The translations under genes were made by a program, and so were the position numbers. 33,116 nt of DNA from a virus, in the IMG/VR virus record IMGVR_UViG_3300020417_002350, positions 1-33,116 of that record; one strand, 5' to 3'. The notes beneath the pieces are model-generated. The model was not told the origin of the DNA. It was given only the letters and a program-made list of their open reading frames with translations, and made no database searches. Shown piece by piece: positions 14,999 to 21,437 of this stretch. Position 1 is the first letter of the stretch. Every line of letters starts with the position of its first letter.

Positions 14999-15037
14999 AG
15001 GGTTGTTAATGTTCGAACGTTGACAGGCTATCGGTGA

Positions 15038-15187
15038 TCAACGTTTTTTCCGCTTCTTGGCTGTCTTGGCCGCGGCCTTAAAAGCTGAAGCAGTAGGGGC
15101 GCCCTTTTGGCCAGGCTTACGCATCTTCTCGCCAGAGCCGGCAGCGATCCGTTTTTTCTTGTTGTTGATGTTCCGGTAAAGGCTCAC
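15038..15187 (-). CDS. Small strongly basic protein, 49 residues
   Basis: Starting at GTG, it reads MSLYRNINNKKKRIAAGSGE and ends AKTAKKRKKR, with over a third Lys/Arg. Small proteins of this style (LYxNINxKKKR then KxxGxxGAP) occur near structural genes in marine phages, by memory. The GTG overlaps the stop of the 25-residue gene upstream (GTGA). It may bind nucleic acid in the virion or act as a scaffold; that is inference. Confidence 0.62.
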   Translation of the reverse strand: MSLYRNINNKKKRIAAGSGEKMRKPGQKGAPTASAFKAAAKTAKKRKKR

Positions 15188-15261
15188 TTTTTGCCTCCCT
15201 TCTTCTTGTAGGGCTTCTTGCCGGAGACTTTGCCGGTCTTGATGTTGTACGTGGTGGGCAT
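15184..15261 (-). CDS. Tiny basic protein, 25 residues
   Basis: The peptide reads MPTTYNIKTGKVSGKKPYKK then KGGKK. Like the basic protein it overlaps (GTGA), it is Lys-rich. A GGAACCCTATG motif lies 30 bases before the ATG, the usual spacing. The coupling and the motif are the main support for such a short gene. Confidence 0.5.
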   Translation of the reverse strand: MPTTYNIKTGKVSGKKPYKKKGGKK

Positions 15262-15283
15262 GAGTGCACCTTGAGGTCGCCAT

Positions 15284-15307
15284 AGGGTTCCTCCACTTCG
15301 GAACCCT
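15284..15307. promoter_or_regulatory. Back-to-back motif pair between divergent genes
   Basis: AGGGTTCC and GGAACCCT form a perfect 8-bp inverted repeat with an 8-base centre. The left copy reads toward the small basic proteins (30 bases to the ATG), the right copy toward fibre cassette 2 (35 bases to the ATG). It may be two divergent promoters, or a single hairpin or operator. Confidence 0.7.
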
Positions 15308-15334
15308 GGGGCAGCCAAATGAGCCCAGCCCGTC

Positions 15335-16186
15335 ATGACCTGGTCCAAGGTTTACACCTCAACCGTGCCCGTTAATGATTTCGACTCTGATGGAGGGACG
15401 TCGCTACTCGGAACTCTCGACGAATTCTTCGACACGTGGTTGCCGTCTCGTGGCTGGACGACTCACGTGGGGGTAAGTCGGCCAAGCAATGTGACTGGCT
15501 ACTACCACTGGTGGATGGATAAGGCGATCCAGTGCCTCGACGGCAGCTACTACAACCACCGGGTCGAGTTCGTCCTTGACCCAAGCACAGCCGAAAACTT
15601 TGGCTGGAAAACCTGGGCCTCTGGCGTTGCAGCCGACACTTCCCATAACAACCCCGCCATAACCAGCAATGCACTAACCGTGGCAATCGAGGGCTCTTGG
15701 GAGATGTGGACCTCTGATCAAGACACCGATTCGTTTTTGATTGTCGCCAAGGGCAACCCTCGAACCCTGATCGCCTACATGCCGCCAACGGGGTCAATCA
15801 TCAAAAACCGAGGCAACGGGACCACCCAGCCAATGAAGGTCATGCCTTGCATCCCAAGTGATGGCGCATCAGCGGGCAACTGGCACAGCAACGCCAGTCG
15901 TTATGGTCATCACCCAGCAATCAGGCCTTACAGCCCCTCCTCGATCAACCATCTGGGCCAGGTCATCAAGTTCAACGCTCAGTTCTGCAACGTTGGAACA
16001 GGGACGACCATGGAGCCTGGATTCGTGACGTCGACCAACGATTGCGCCATGCTTTACCAGGCCGAAGACGTCGACGAGTTGGACAACATCGGCACGCTGC
16101 AGGTTGGCACCGAGTACTTCATCCGAGTCGGTCTCAGCGGCAGCGCCCTGCTGTTCAGCACTGGAACAACTGACCCAGGCTACTGA
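15335..16186 (+). CDS. Putative receptor-binding/fibre protein, cassette 2
   Basis: The 283-residue protein begins MTWSKVYTSTVPVNDFDSDG. Shared phrases with cassette 1 include FFDTWLPSRGWTTHV, DKAIQCLDGSYYNHR, WEMWTSDQDTDSFLIVAKGN and IAYMPPTGSI; with cassette 3 it shares the MTWS start and the SRGWT phrase. The C-terminal IGTLQVGTEYFIRVGL and LLFSTGTTD match the ends of both paralogues. It has no signal peptide or membrane segment. Its TGA overlaps the companion's ATG. The fibre role is inferred from the duplication pattern and beta-rich composition; no catalytic motif is visible. Confidence 0.78.
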   Translation: MTWSKVYTSTVPVNDFDSDGGTSLLGTLDEFFDTWLPSRGWTTHVGVSRPSNVTGYYHWWMDKAIQCLDGSYYNHRVEFVLDPSTAENFGWKTWASGVAADTSHNNPAITSNALTVAIEGSWEMWTSDQDTDSFLIVAKGNPRTLIAYMPPTGSIIKNRGNGTTQPMKVMPCIPSDGASAGNWHSNASRYGHHPAIRPYSPSSINHLGQVIKFNAQFCNVGTGTTMEPGFVTSTNDCAMLYQAEDVDELDNIGTLQVGTEYFIRVGLSGSALLFSTGTTDPGY

Positions 16187-16473
16187 TGGCTCTCGAGGTA
16201 TTTAGCGGGAGCAGTGTCACGCTCCCCGTGCTTAGCGGCACTGCAGTCCACTCGGAGGTCGACGTTGTCACCATCCCCTCCGGTGGCATTTATGTGCCGA
16301 TAGGGCTGGACTTTTCCAGCATTGTTGAAGACGGTTTCACGCAGATCAATGCTGACTTTTCTAGGCAGGCTGCATCGTCTTCTTTTACCGAGGTCAATGT
16401 CGGCGGCAGTGGTGACACAGTTCCTAAAGTTGGCATCATTTTTCCGCGCGGTGTTCCGCTTTTCTGCGCATAG
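16186..16473 (+). CDS. Companion protein of cassette 2
   Basis: The 95-residue beta-rich protein begins MALEVFSGSSVTLPVLSGTA and continues VVTIPSGGIYVPIGLDFSSI. It is coupled to the larger gene by a one-base overlap. Its stop codon overlaps the GGAACCCTTGG motif of cassette 3. It occupies the same position as the companions of the other cassettes; its function is unknown. Confidence 0.65.
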   Translation: MALEVFSGSSVTLPVLSGTAVHSEVDVVTIPSGGIYVPIGLDFSSIVEDGFTQINADFSRQAASSSFTEVNVGGSGDTVPKVGIIFPRGVPLFCA

Positions 16474-16481
16474 GAACCCTT
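16473..16481 (+). promoter_or_regulatory. GGAACCCTT motif upstream of cassette 3
   Basis: AGGAACCCTTGG lies 30 bases before the ATG of the third cassette, and overlaps the stop codon of the previous gene. Confidence 0.6.
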
Positions 16482-16502
16482 GGGCACTGTCGAGTGTCCT
16501 TC

Positions 16503-17318
16503 ATGACTTGGTCCATAGCTCATCAGGCGAATTTCGACCTCTCTGGCGCGAATGGATACAGCGCCGCGCATGACTACCACTTCCTGACCTTCCTGCCATC
16601 GAGGGGGTGGACGGTAACCAAGGGACAGCCGACGAACGGCAGCCTGCCAACCACTAACAACGCGATCTATCAGTGCAGCAAAACCTTCACGCTGCCTGAC
16701 GCAACAACAACTACCAAGCACTGGGTCTATCACCTCCGATTCGATTTCGGCATTGTGGAGACCTACTCATGGGACAACGTTGACTTCGGTACTTCTGCGG
16801 TAACTCTGAGGTCAGAGAGCAATGTGATGTCCGTATTAGGCGGCCAAGGCAACAACACTGAATTCACGTGGTTGGCTTCTGATGAACATCAAGATGCTTG
16901 GATTATGCTGAGCGCTGACAACACTTACGTCGGCGGCGCAAGCATTCCTGTCGACGGGTGGCTGCATAACGGATACGACAATTTATACCCTGGATTGATC
17001 GCAAACAGCAACGGATATTTTTGCATAAAAGACGCAAGTTCTGGGTATTTTGGGTTCATAGGGAACACCGTAGTCAACAGTTACCTGATGACAAATACCT
17101 TCTTTTATGCCACAGCAAACACTGCCGGCAATTACTCATACAACACACTAAATGATTTTTATTTGCGGATGAATGGAACACAAATCAGCACTACAGCCAT
17201 GAGCGCCACTGGGCCGGCCTCTGTACTGATCGACGGGCGCTACTACCTCGACCTCCGTCCGAACAGCAACACCTCATTGATGCTCGACACCGATCAGACT
17301 GATCTAGGTGTTCTCTGA
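16503..17318 (+). CDS. Putative receptor-binding/fibre protein, cassette 3
   Basis: The 271-residue protein begins MTWSIAHQANFDLSGANGYS. An upstream GTG would add three residues, but MTWS matches cassette 2, so the ATG is chosen. Shared features are FLPSRGWTVTKG, a central FTWLASDEHQDAWIMLSADN at the place of the MW..D.DSF segment, and the C-terminal VLIDGRYYLDLRPNSNTSLM. It is the most diverged of the three paralogues, and its second half is richer in A+T than the surroundings (about 16980-17160). It ends with a TGATGG overlap to its companion. It is a probable fibre or receptor-binding protein. Confidence 0.76.
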   Translation: MTWSIAHQANFDLSGANGYSAAHDYHFLTFLPSRGWTVTKGQPTNGSLPTTNNAIYQCSKTFTLPDATTTTKHWVYHLRFDFGIVETYSWDNVDFGTSAVTLRSESNVMSVLGGQGNNTEFTWLASDEHQDAWIMLSADNTYVGGASIPVDGWLHNGYDNLYPGLIANSNGYFCIKDASSGYFGFIGNTVVNSYLMTNTFFYATANTAGNYSYNTLNDFYLRMNGTQISTTAMSATGPASVLIDGRYYLDLRPNSNTSLMLDTDQTDLGVL

Positions 17319-17722
17319 TGGCTAACTTTGTCACCTTCGGCGGCAATCAACTGCGGTTTGAGAATCAACCAGGGCACACCTATATCAGCTTGTTAGGTGC
17401 AAATGGCTTGAGCTACAGAAGCAGCAAGCTGAGCCATCTGACGATCCTTGATCGGGCCTTCCCGTCAACACAGTCACGAATAAGCCTGCTGGGCGCGAAT
17501 GGCCTGAGTTTCAGGAGCAGCAAGGTCAGCCACCTCAGGGTTCTCAGTCAGCCGTTTCCGTCAAGCCAAACACTTATCAGCCTCTTAGGGGTGAACGGCT
17601 TGAGCTTTAGAAGCAGCAAGGTCAAACACGTCAGGCTCTACAACCCACCTATTGGCGGAGGCAAGAGGGAAACCGATGGGATTGCGTGGCCCACAGGCGT
17701 TCAACGATTCGGCAACGACTGA
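17318..17722 (+). CDS. Companion protein of cassette 3 with three 33-residue repeats
   Basis: The 134-residue protein begins MANFVTFGGNQLRFENQPGH and contains three tandem repeats of about 33 residues, each built on ISLLGANGLSFRSSKVSHL (variants: GLSYRSSKLSH, LLGVNGLSFRSSKVKH) followed by a PFPSSQT-type spacer. Such regular beta repeats suggest a solenoid or trimeric shaft. The last 25 residues are Gly/Arg-rich and may be unfolded. It is the largest of the three companions. Its stop codon abuts the stop of the minus-strand holin-like gene (TGATCA), leaving no space for a terminator. Confidence 0.75.
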   Translation: MANFVTFGGNQLRFENQPGHTYISLLGANGLSYRSSKLSHLTILDRAFPSTQSRISLLGANGLSFRSSKVSHLRVLSQPFPSSQTLISLLGVNGLSFRSSKVKHVRLYNPPIGGGKRETDGIAWPTGVQRFGND

Positions 17723-17971
17723 TCACTTAGGCGGAGTCACTCGGCGCGTGGGTGGCTTCTTTTCTTCTTCGAGGGCGTCGAGCTTGATAGCCAGGCCCAT
17801 CACCGTCGTCAGCAGCCCTGTGAGTACCGCCAAGGCCCTCTCCTGGCCGTCCTTGCATTGATCGCCCTTGACGAGCCCAGCAGTGCATCCAACGAACAGC
17901 AAAGCCGCGCATAGGGCAATGGTCGCCACTACGCCGGAGATCAGTGTCTTGACCCAGAGCCCTGTGTTCAT
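17723..17971 (-). CDS. Small membrane protein, holin-like candidate
   Basis: The 82-residue protein has two hydrophobic segments: about 8-33 (VKTLISGVVATIALCAALLF then VGC) and about 47-66 (ALAVLTGLLTTVMGLAIKLD), followed by a charged tail (ALEEEKKPPTRR). The size, two membrane helices and basic C terminus fit a class II holin. Alternatively, FVGC near residue 29 resembles a lipobox, so a lipoprotein is possible. A CAGGAAG Shine-Dalgarno-like site lies about 10 bases upstream of the ATG. No endolysin is visible beside it. Confidence 0.6.
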   Translation of the reverse strand: MNTGLWVKTLISGVVATIALCAALLFVGCTAGLVKGDQCKDGQERALAVLTGLLTTVMGLAIKLDALEEEKKPPTRRVTPPK

Positions 17972-17999
17972 AGGAAAAGGCTTCCTGGGAATTTTTGGC

Positions 18000-18012
18000 C
18001 TAGTCGGACTAG
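18000..18012. promoter_or_regulatory. Palindrome CTAGTC-G-GACTAG
   Basis: This is a perfect 13-bp palindrome between the divergent holin-like and RHH genes. It is a candidate operator or promoter element. Confidence 0.55.
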
Positions 18013-18041
18013 AGGCGACATGAAAAGGGCTAGTGTGGACA

Positions 18042-18070
18042 TACCGGGGTAATTCCCCATTACTGGGTAA
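18042..18070. promoter_or_regulatory. Candidate operators just before the RHH gene
   Basis: TACCGGGGTA and TTACTGGGTAA are two near-palindromic boxes with centres about 18-19 bp apart, separated by AATTCCCCA. They end four bases before the ATG, where a bound regulator would block its own transcription or translation. Two spaced dyads fit the tandem binding typical of ribbon-helix-helix dimers. Confidence 0.6.
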
Positions 18071-18074
18071 CTAC

Positions 18075-18512
18075 ATGTCAAAGCGCGTGGTGGTTCAGAT
18101 GTCTGAGGAGTGCCACAAGGCTCTGAAGCAGTACGCCGCCTTTTACGGCATGACGATGTCTGAGGTGCTCTACGAGTCAACCCGGATGCAATTCCACACC
18201 CAGCTAGGTGTCTGCGAATTCGTTGAGGACATGTTCGAGAAGCTCGGCATCGAGGCGGACAACAGGGCTTCCAAGCCTTGCTTCTCCTTCATGTGTTTCA
18301 GCTGTAAGCACCGCGCAGCCTGCAAAGAAGGCACGTATCAGGGGGTTATTGAGCTCGAGGGTCCTTGCATTGACAAGAACTTAGTGCTGGAGAACGGAAG
18401 AAAGAGAGTTGCAGCCCTGCAAATTGAGGCAGGCCAAGAGCCGCAGTTTGAGGATCTGTTTGACCCAGATTCCCCGGCATGCCGTCATCAGAACCGGTGC
18501 GTTAGGGCATGA
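18075..18512 (+). CDS. Ribbon-helix-helix-like regulator with a Cys-rich segment
   Basis: The 145-residue protein begins MSKRVVVQMSEECHKALKQY and continues AAFYGMTMSEVLYESTRMQF: a beta strand (KRVVVQM) and two helices as in ribbon-helix-helix DNA-binding domains (residues 1-42). It then has C69-x4-C74-x2-C77-x5-C83 and further Cys at 98, 136 and 142, perhaps a zinc or iron-sulfur site. I chose the ATG after the palindromic boxes because the strand motif starts there; an earlier ATG would add 14 residues that do not fit. It is the only small plus-strand gene outside the fibre cassettes, placed beside the portal. It may regulate itself and the neighbouring divergent units; the DNA target is inferred. 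Confidence 0.72.
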   Translation: MSKRVVVQMSEECHKALKQYAAFYGMTMSEVLYESTRMQFHTQLGVCEFVEDMFEKLGIEADNRASKPCFSFMCFSCKHRAACKEGTYQGVIELEGPCIDKNLVLENGRKRVAALQIEAGQEPQFEDLFDPDSPACRHQNRCVRA

Positions 18513-18520
18513 ACCTCGCG

Positions 18521-20086
18521 CTAGGCGCCTTTTCTGGCCAGGTCTTTCTTGGCCTCGCTCTCGCTGACCTCTTCGCCGGCGCCCTCATTGGGCTCAGGGA
18601 CGAACGATGCGGGGTCACTAGCAGGTCCAGGGGTTTCACCCATGCCCATCATGGCTTGGGTCTCTTGGACAGCGAGCTCCTTCTCTTCCTGAATCCTTTG
18701 GAGCTCTTCTTCGATATTGAGGTCGGGATCTAGTACGCCGCCACGCTGCAGCTCTTCGAGGGTGGTCTGATGACTGATCAGGCCGTTGACGTTGAGGTTG
18801 GTCAGCTGCGCGACGTCGTTCGCTTCCATCGGCTTGCTGAGCAGTGAGTCGCTCAGGCTGATTCCTGACTCAGGATGCAGTTTTTCCCCGCTGTACTGGG
18901 TCCAGAAATAGAGCAGCTGGCGGAACGCGGACAGCTTGCCCTCGATCAGGGCCCGTACCTGGGAGCTCACCTGGGAGCTAGCCAGTGCTGCTTCGGTTGC
19001 TGTCCGGTTGCCACCATCGCCCCAGAGGAACGACAGAGAGGCCTCCTTCATGAGCTTCTCAACGTGAAGAACCTCTTCCTGGTGACGCTGCAGAGAGCCA
19101 CCGGAGATCTCAGCCCAACGGAAGTCTCCACCTTCAGGCAGGTCGAGGACACTGTTGGGTCCAATGGTCAGGGGCTTGGGTGAACCGTCAGGCAGCAGGG
19201 AATCGCCAACACGGACACCAGCAGGCAGGGCGCACTTGTGAATCAGTTCAGACAGGTCGCTGCGCAGCTGCATGTGCTCGATACTCAGCTGAGCTAATGC
19301 GTCCATGGCGACATCAGAGGAACCCATGGCATTGGTGGTTGCACCCATCCACACCATCGGAATCTCATTGAGGCTTGTCGTGCCCTCCTCAAGGACCTCT
19401 TCCTGATACGTGCCGGCCTTAGTTACGCGCAGGGTGACCTTGCGATATGCGCCAGGCACCATGACCATGAAGACCTCCTGCGACTTGCTGCCGTAGTCGC
19501 CATCAGGCACTTCTTCTTCAAGGCGGATCACGACCAGGTCGAGCACCTCGCGGCCGCCGTCAAGGTGTGAGCGCCAGTTGATCACCTGTGAGCGCTCTAA
19601 TAGCACCAGGTAAGGACGACGACCTGATCGGATCTCCTCAATCTTGGAGGTGACGCCAGGTTCGGCAAGGGGCATTTCCACAAGAACGGCCGCGGCCCCA
19701 TCGCGCAGCACAAGCTGATCGACGTCGGACAAGAATCGGCGCAGGCTCGAGCCGCGCATGTCGACGTCATTCAAGGACGCTTCGAGGCTCGGAGGCGCCT
19801 CACTGATCTGGAATCGGGACAGCAATCCAGAGAATGAACGGATGGCGTCTCTGTAAGTAGAAGGATATGAACTGCGACCGATGCGACCCTGGTAGGCATC
19901 AGTGGGCTCGCCTACTTCCTGCGGCAGGTACTTTGCGCGGACAGAGCGGGTGGCGTTATCACCTTCGCGAGGCAGTAAATGCCAACAATCTTTAGCCCGC
20001 TGCAACAGGGGCGCGATACCCGCCAACTCAGGACGTTGATAACTGACCAGCTTTGGATTGTTCGACGGTGCGTCCTGTAGTGCCAC
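18521..20086 (-). CDS. Portal protein, DUF4055 type
   Basis: The portal forms the dodecameric DNA channel at one vertex of the capsid. The 521-residue protein has typical portal features: an N-terminal region with TRSVRAKYLPQEVGEPTDAY and SYPSTYRDAIRSFSGLLSRF, a central ERSQVINWRSHLDGGREVLD / VVIRLEEEV (clip/stem region), and SELIHKCALPAGVRVG, SFLWGDGGNRTATEA and KLSAFRQLLYFWTQY (C-terminal barrel and helix). The tail (about 450-521) is Glu-rich and probably disordered. It matches the DUF4055 portal group by memory. The start is GTG (MALQDAPSNN), 34 bases after a CGGAATCCTGATG motif, with no Shine-Dalgarno. It follows a 47-residue gene. Family identity is strong. Confidence 0.88.
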   Translation of the reverse strand: MALQDAPSNNPKLVSYQRPELAGIAPLLQRAKDCWHLLPREGDNATRSVRAKYLPQEVGEPTDAYQGRIGRSSYPSTYRDAIRSFSGLLSRFQISEAPPSLEASLNDVDMRGSSLRRFLSDVDQLVLRDGAAAVLVEMPLAEPGVTSKIEEIRSGRRPYLVLLERSQVINWRSHLDGGREVLDLVVIRLEEEVPDGDYGSKSQEVFMVMVPGAYRKVTLRVTKAGTYQEEVLEEGTTSLNEIPMVWMGATTNAMGSSDVAMDALAQLSIEHMQLRSDLSELIHKCALPAGVRVGDSLLPDGSPKPLTIGPNSVLDLPEGGDFRWAEISGGSLQRHQEEVLHVEKLMKEASLSFLWGDGGNRTATEAALASSQVSSQVRALIEGKLSAFRQLLYFWTQYSGEKLHPESGISLSDSLLSKPMEANDVAQLTNLNVNGLISHQTTLEELQRGGVLDPDLNIEEELQRIQEEKELAVQETQAMMGMGETPGPASDPASFVPEPNEGAGEEVSESEAKKDLARKGA

Positions 20087-20110
20087 GCTCGGTTTCCTGT
20101 CCGGGTCCCA

Positions 20111-20254
20111 TCAGGATTCCGAAGAGACATGCAGGTGCAGCTCCTCCCAGTCGAAGTCATCCGGCAGGTCAGCCAACAAAGCAGCAATCCTCTGAATGCG
20201 CTCCTGTCGGCTCTGCTCTGCCAGCTGCATCGCTTGCAGGAATGGCGACGCCAT
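20111..20254 (-). CDS. Small acidic helical protein before the portal gene
   Basis: The 47-residue protein begins MASPFLQAMQLAEQSRQERI and ends LADLPDDFDWEELHLHVSSE then S: a long amphipathic helix and an acidic tail. It starts inside the stop of the previous gene (TGATG) and its stop overlaps the portal's GGAATCCTGA motif. A GTG one codon upstream is an alternative start. The function is unknown. Confidence 0.6.
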   Translation of the reverse strand: MASPFLQAMQLAEQSRQERIQRIAALLADLPDDFDWEELHLHVSSES

Positions 20255-20487
20255 CACCCTGCAGGAATCGCGACTTCCACGGGCTCACCAGCCTCGGCAT
20301 CCCATGACCAGTAGTAGCCCGCCTGAGGTGCTGGGCCGATCGCGCCGTCCAGGTAGTAGCGACCGCAATAGGCCGGGTCGTACTCGGCCACCTCGATGAG
20401 TTGAGTCTGTTCAGCGGGGGCTGCCTTGGACGACTCAAAGTGAGAGAAGATGAAGCCGTTGCTGTCGGTTTCGATGTAGTAGTACAT
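20254..20487 (-). CDS. Fibre-assembly-like protein, 77 residues
   Basis: The protein begins MYYYIETDSNGFIFSHFESS and includes DPAYCGRYYLDGAIGPAPQAG and ends WDAEAGEPVEVAIPAG. A short N-terminal strand pair and a C-terminal YYWSWD phrase resemble phage tail fibre assembly or chaperone proteins encoded directly after a fibre gene, which is also its position here (five bases after a fibre). The role is inferred from context. Confidence 0.65.
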   Translation of the reverse strand: MYYYIETDSNGFIFSHFESSKAAPAEQTQLIEVAEYDPAYCGRYYLDGAIGPAPQAGYYWSWDAEAGEPVEVAIPAG

Positions 20488-20492
20488 GACGA

Positions 20493-21113
20493 TCAGTTGA
20501 ATTCGATGACTTCGTAGCTGGTTGTATTGATGCCGGTGCCACTGGCCCTGGACACCAACAGCTGCGTTGATGACTGCAGGGAAAGCCGGGTCTCAGTTAT
20601 GGCAGTGCTACTGCTTGCGAGGTTGTTCGTTGCGCCGAGGTGGCTGATCATCGTCTTCGACATGTCGACGGACGTGATAGTGGCGCTCGCGAAGTCGGTG
20701 CCATTCATCGCAATGGTCCCCCTTTGAATGCTGCTAATCACGGAGCCTCCTAGAGCGGCGATTGCTTGAGCGACTCGCAAAGGAGTCATCACTTGTGTGT
20801 TGTTGGTGCCAGCCTCGGCCTCAGCCTGGGTGGCTATGGGTAGTGTTCCGTCGAGGCCGTCCAGTTTCGTTTTATCAGCGTCCGTAAATGCGTTGGTGTC
20901 AGCCTCTGCTTCGTAGGCAGTTTTGATGTCTGCGCCAGTCATCGCAACGTTGGCCTGGGCCCCTGCCTCGACGCCGTCGAGCTTTGTCTTATCGGCTGCT
21001 GACATGTAACCCAGCGCGCTAGTCGTCGCTGTGTCGCTGGTTATGACGGTCAGATCCACGGTGTCCCCGTTGGAGTTCAAGAGCCCGTCAGCTTTGAGAG
21101 TCCCGAAAGGCAT
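20493..21113 (-). CDS. Tail fibre protein, 206 residues
   Basis: The N-terminal module MPFGTLKADGLLNSNGDTVD then LTVITSDTATTSALGYMSAA matches the opening of the 131-residue protein at 24.3 kb and the 51-residue stand-alone module at 6.1 kb. DKTKLDGVEAGAQANV follows, a phrase very common in marine cyanophage fibres, and recurs in a shorter form (DADKTKLDGLDG). AEAEAGTNNTQVMTPLRVAQ, also common in fibres, comes next. The C-terminal tip (about 130-206) is Ser/Thr-rich. A GGAATCCTGG motif lies 31 bases upstream and a terminator just before that. Fibre identity is strong. Confidence 0.83.
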   Translation of the reverse strand: MPFGTLKADGLLNSNGDTVDLTVITSDTATTSALGYMSAADKTKLDGVEAGAQANVAMTGADIKTAYEAEADTNAFTDADKTKLDGLDGTLPIATQAEAEAGTNNTQVMTPLRVAQAIAALGGSVISSIQRGTIAMNGTDFASATITSVDMSKTMISHLGATNNLASSSTAITETRLSLQSSTQLLVSRASGTGINTTSYEVIEFN

Positions 21114-21137
21114 GGCCTGATACTGCTGAACAGTCCA

Positions 21138-21144
21138 GGATTCC
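21138..21144 (-). promoter_or_regulatory. GGAATCCTGG motif after a terminator
   Basis: It lies directly after an intrinsic terminator and 31 bases before the fibre ATG, so a new transcript would have to start here. This is one of the clearest cases for the motif being a promoter. Confidence 0.65.
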
Positions 21145-21152
21145 CGCCCATT

Positions 21153-21173
21153 AAAAGAGGCCCCGAAGGGCCT
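21153..21173 (-). terminator. Intrinsic terminator after the 86-residue gene
   Basis: On the minus strand AGGCCC-TTC-GGGGCCT is followed by CTTTTAAT. It is a strong GC stem with a short T-run. Confidence 0.85.
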
Positions 21174-21176
21174 AGG

Positions 21177-21437
21177 TCATGCAAGTGCTGCGTCGGCCTG
21201 TTCTTCTGTAAGGCCTGCTGCCAACAGCGCGGCTCTCGCCTGCGCCACCTTGTCCTCGTAGCACTGAACTGGGTAGTAAGTGCCGTCGTCCTTGGCCTCG
21301 AAGCTCACTGGCTCGTAGTCAGGTTGGATGCTCAGCTCATACATCCCAAGGGCCGCGATAGGGCCCATGGATCCGTAGTTACGCTTCAGCTCTTCGGTCT
21401 CGATGATGCGGTTCTGGGGCTTGAAGAAGTACTTCAT
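21177..21437 (-). CDS. Fibre-assembly-like protein, 86 residues
   Basis: The protein begins MKYFFKPQNRIIETEELKRN and has a central YELSIQPDYEPVSFEAKDDG, with a helical C terminus (AQARAALLAAGLTEEQADAA). It starts inside the stop of the 822-residue fibre (ATGA overlap). Position and size fit a fibre chaperone or assembly protein; no family is recognised with confidence. Confidence 0.66.
   Translation of the reverse strand: MKYFFKPQNRIIETEELKRNYGSMGPIAALGMYELSIQPDYEPVSFEAKDDGTYYPVQCYEDKVAQARAALLAAGLTEEQADAALA

Noticed and set aside
18513-18535. Possible terminator after the RHH gene
   Set aside because: The stem (GCGC/GCGC) is only 4 bp with CCTTTT after it; too weak to call.
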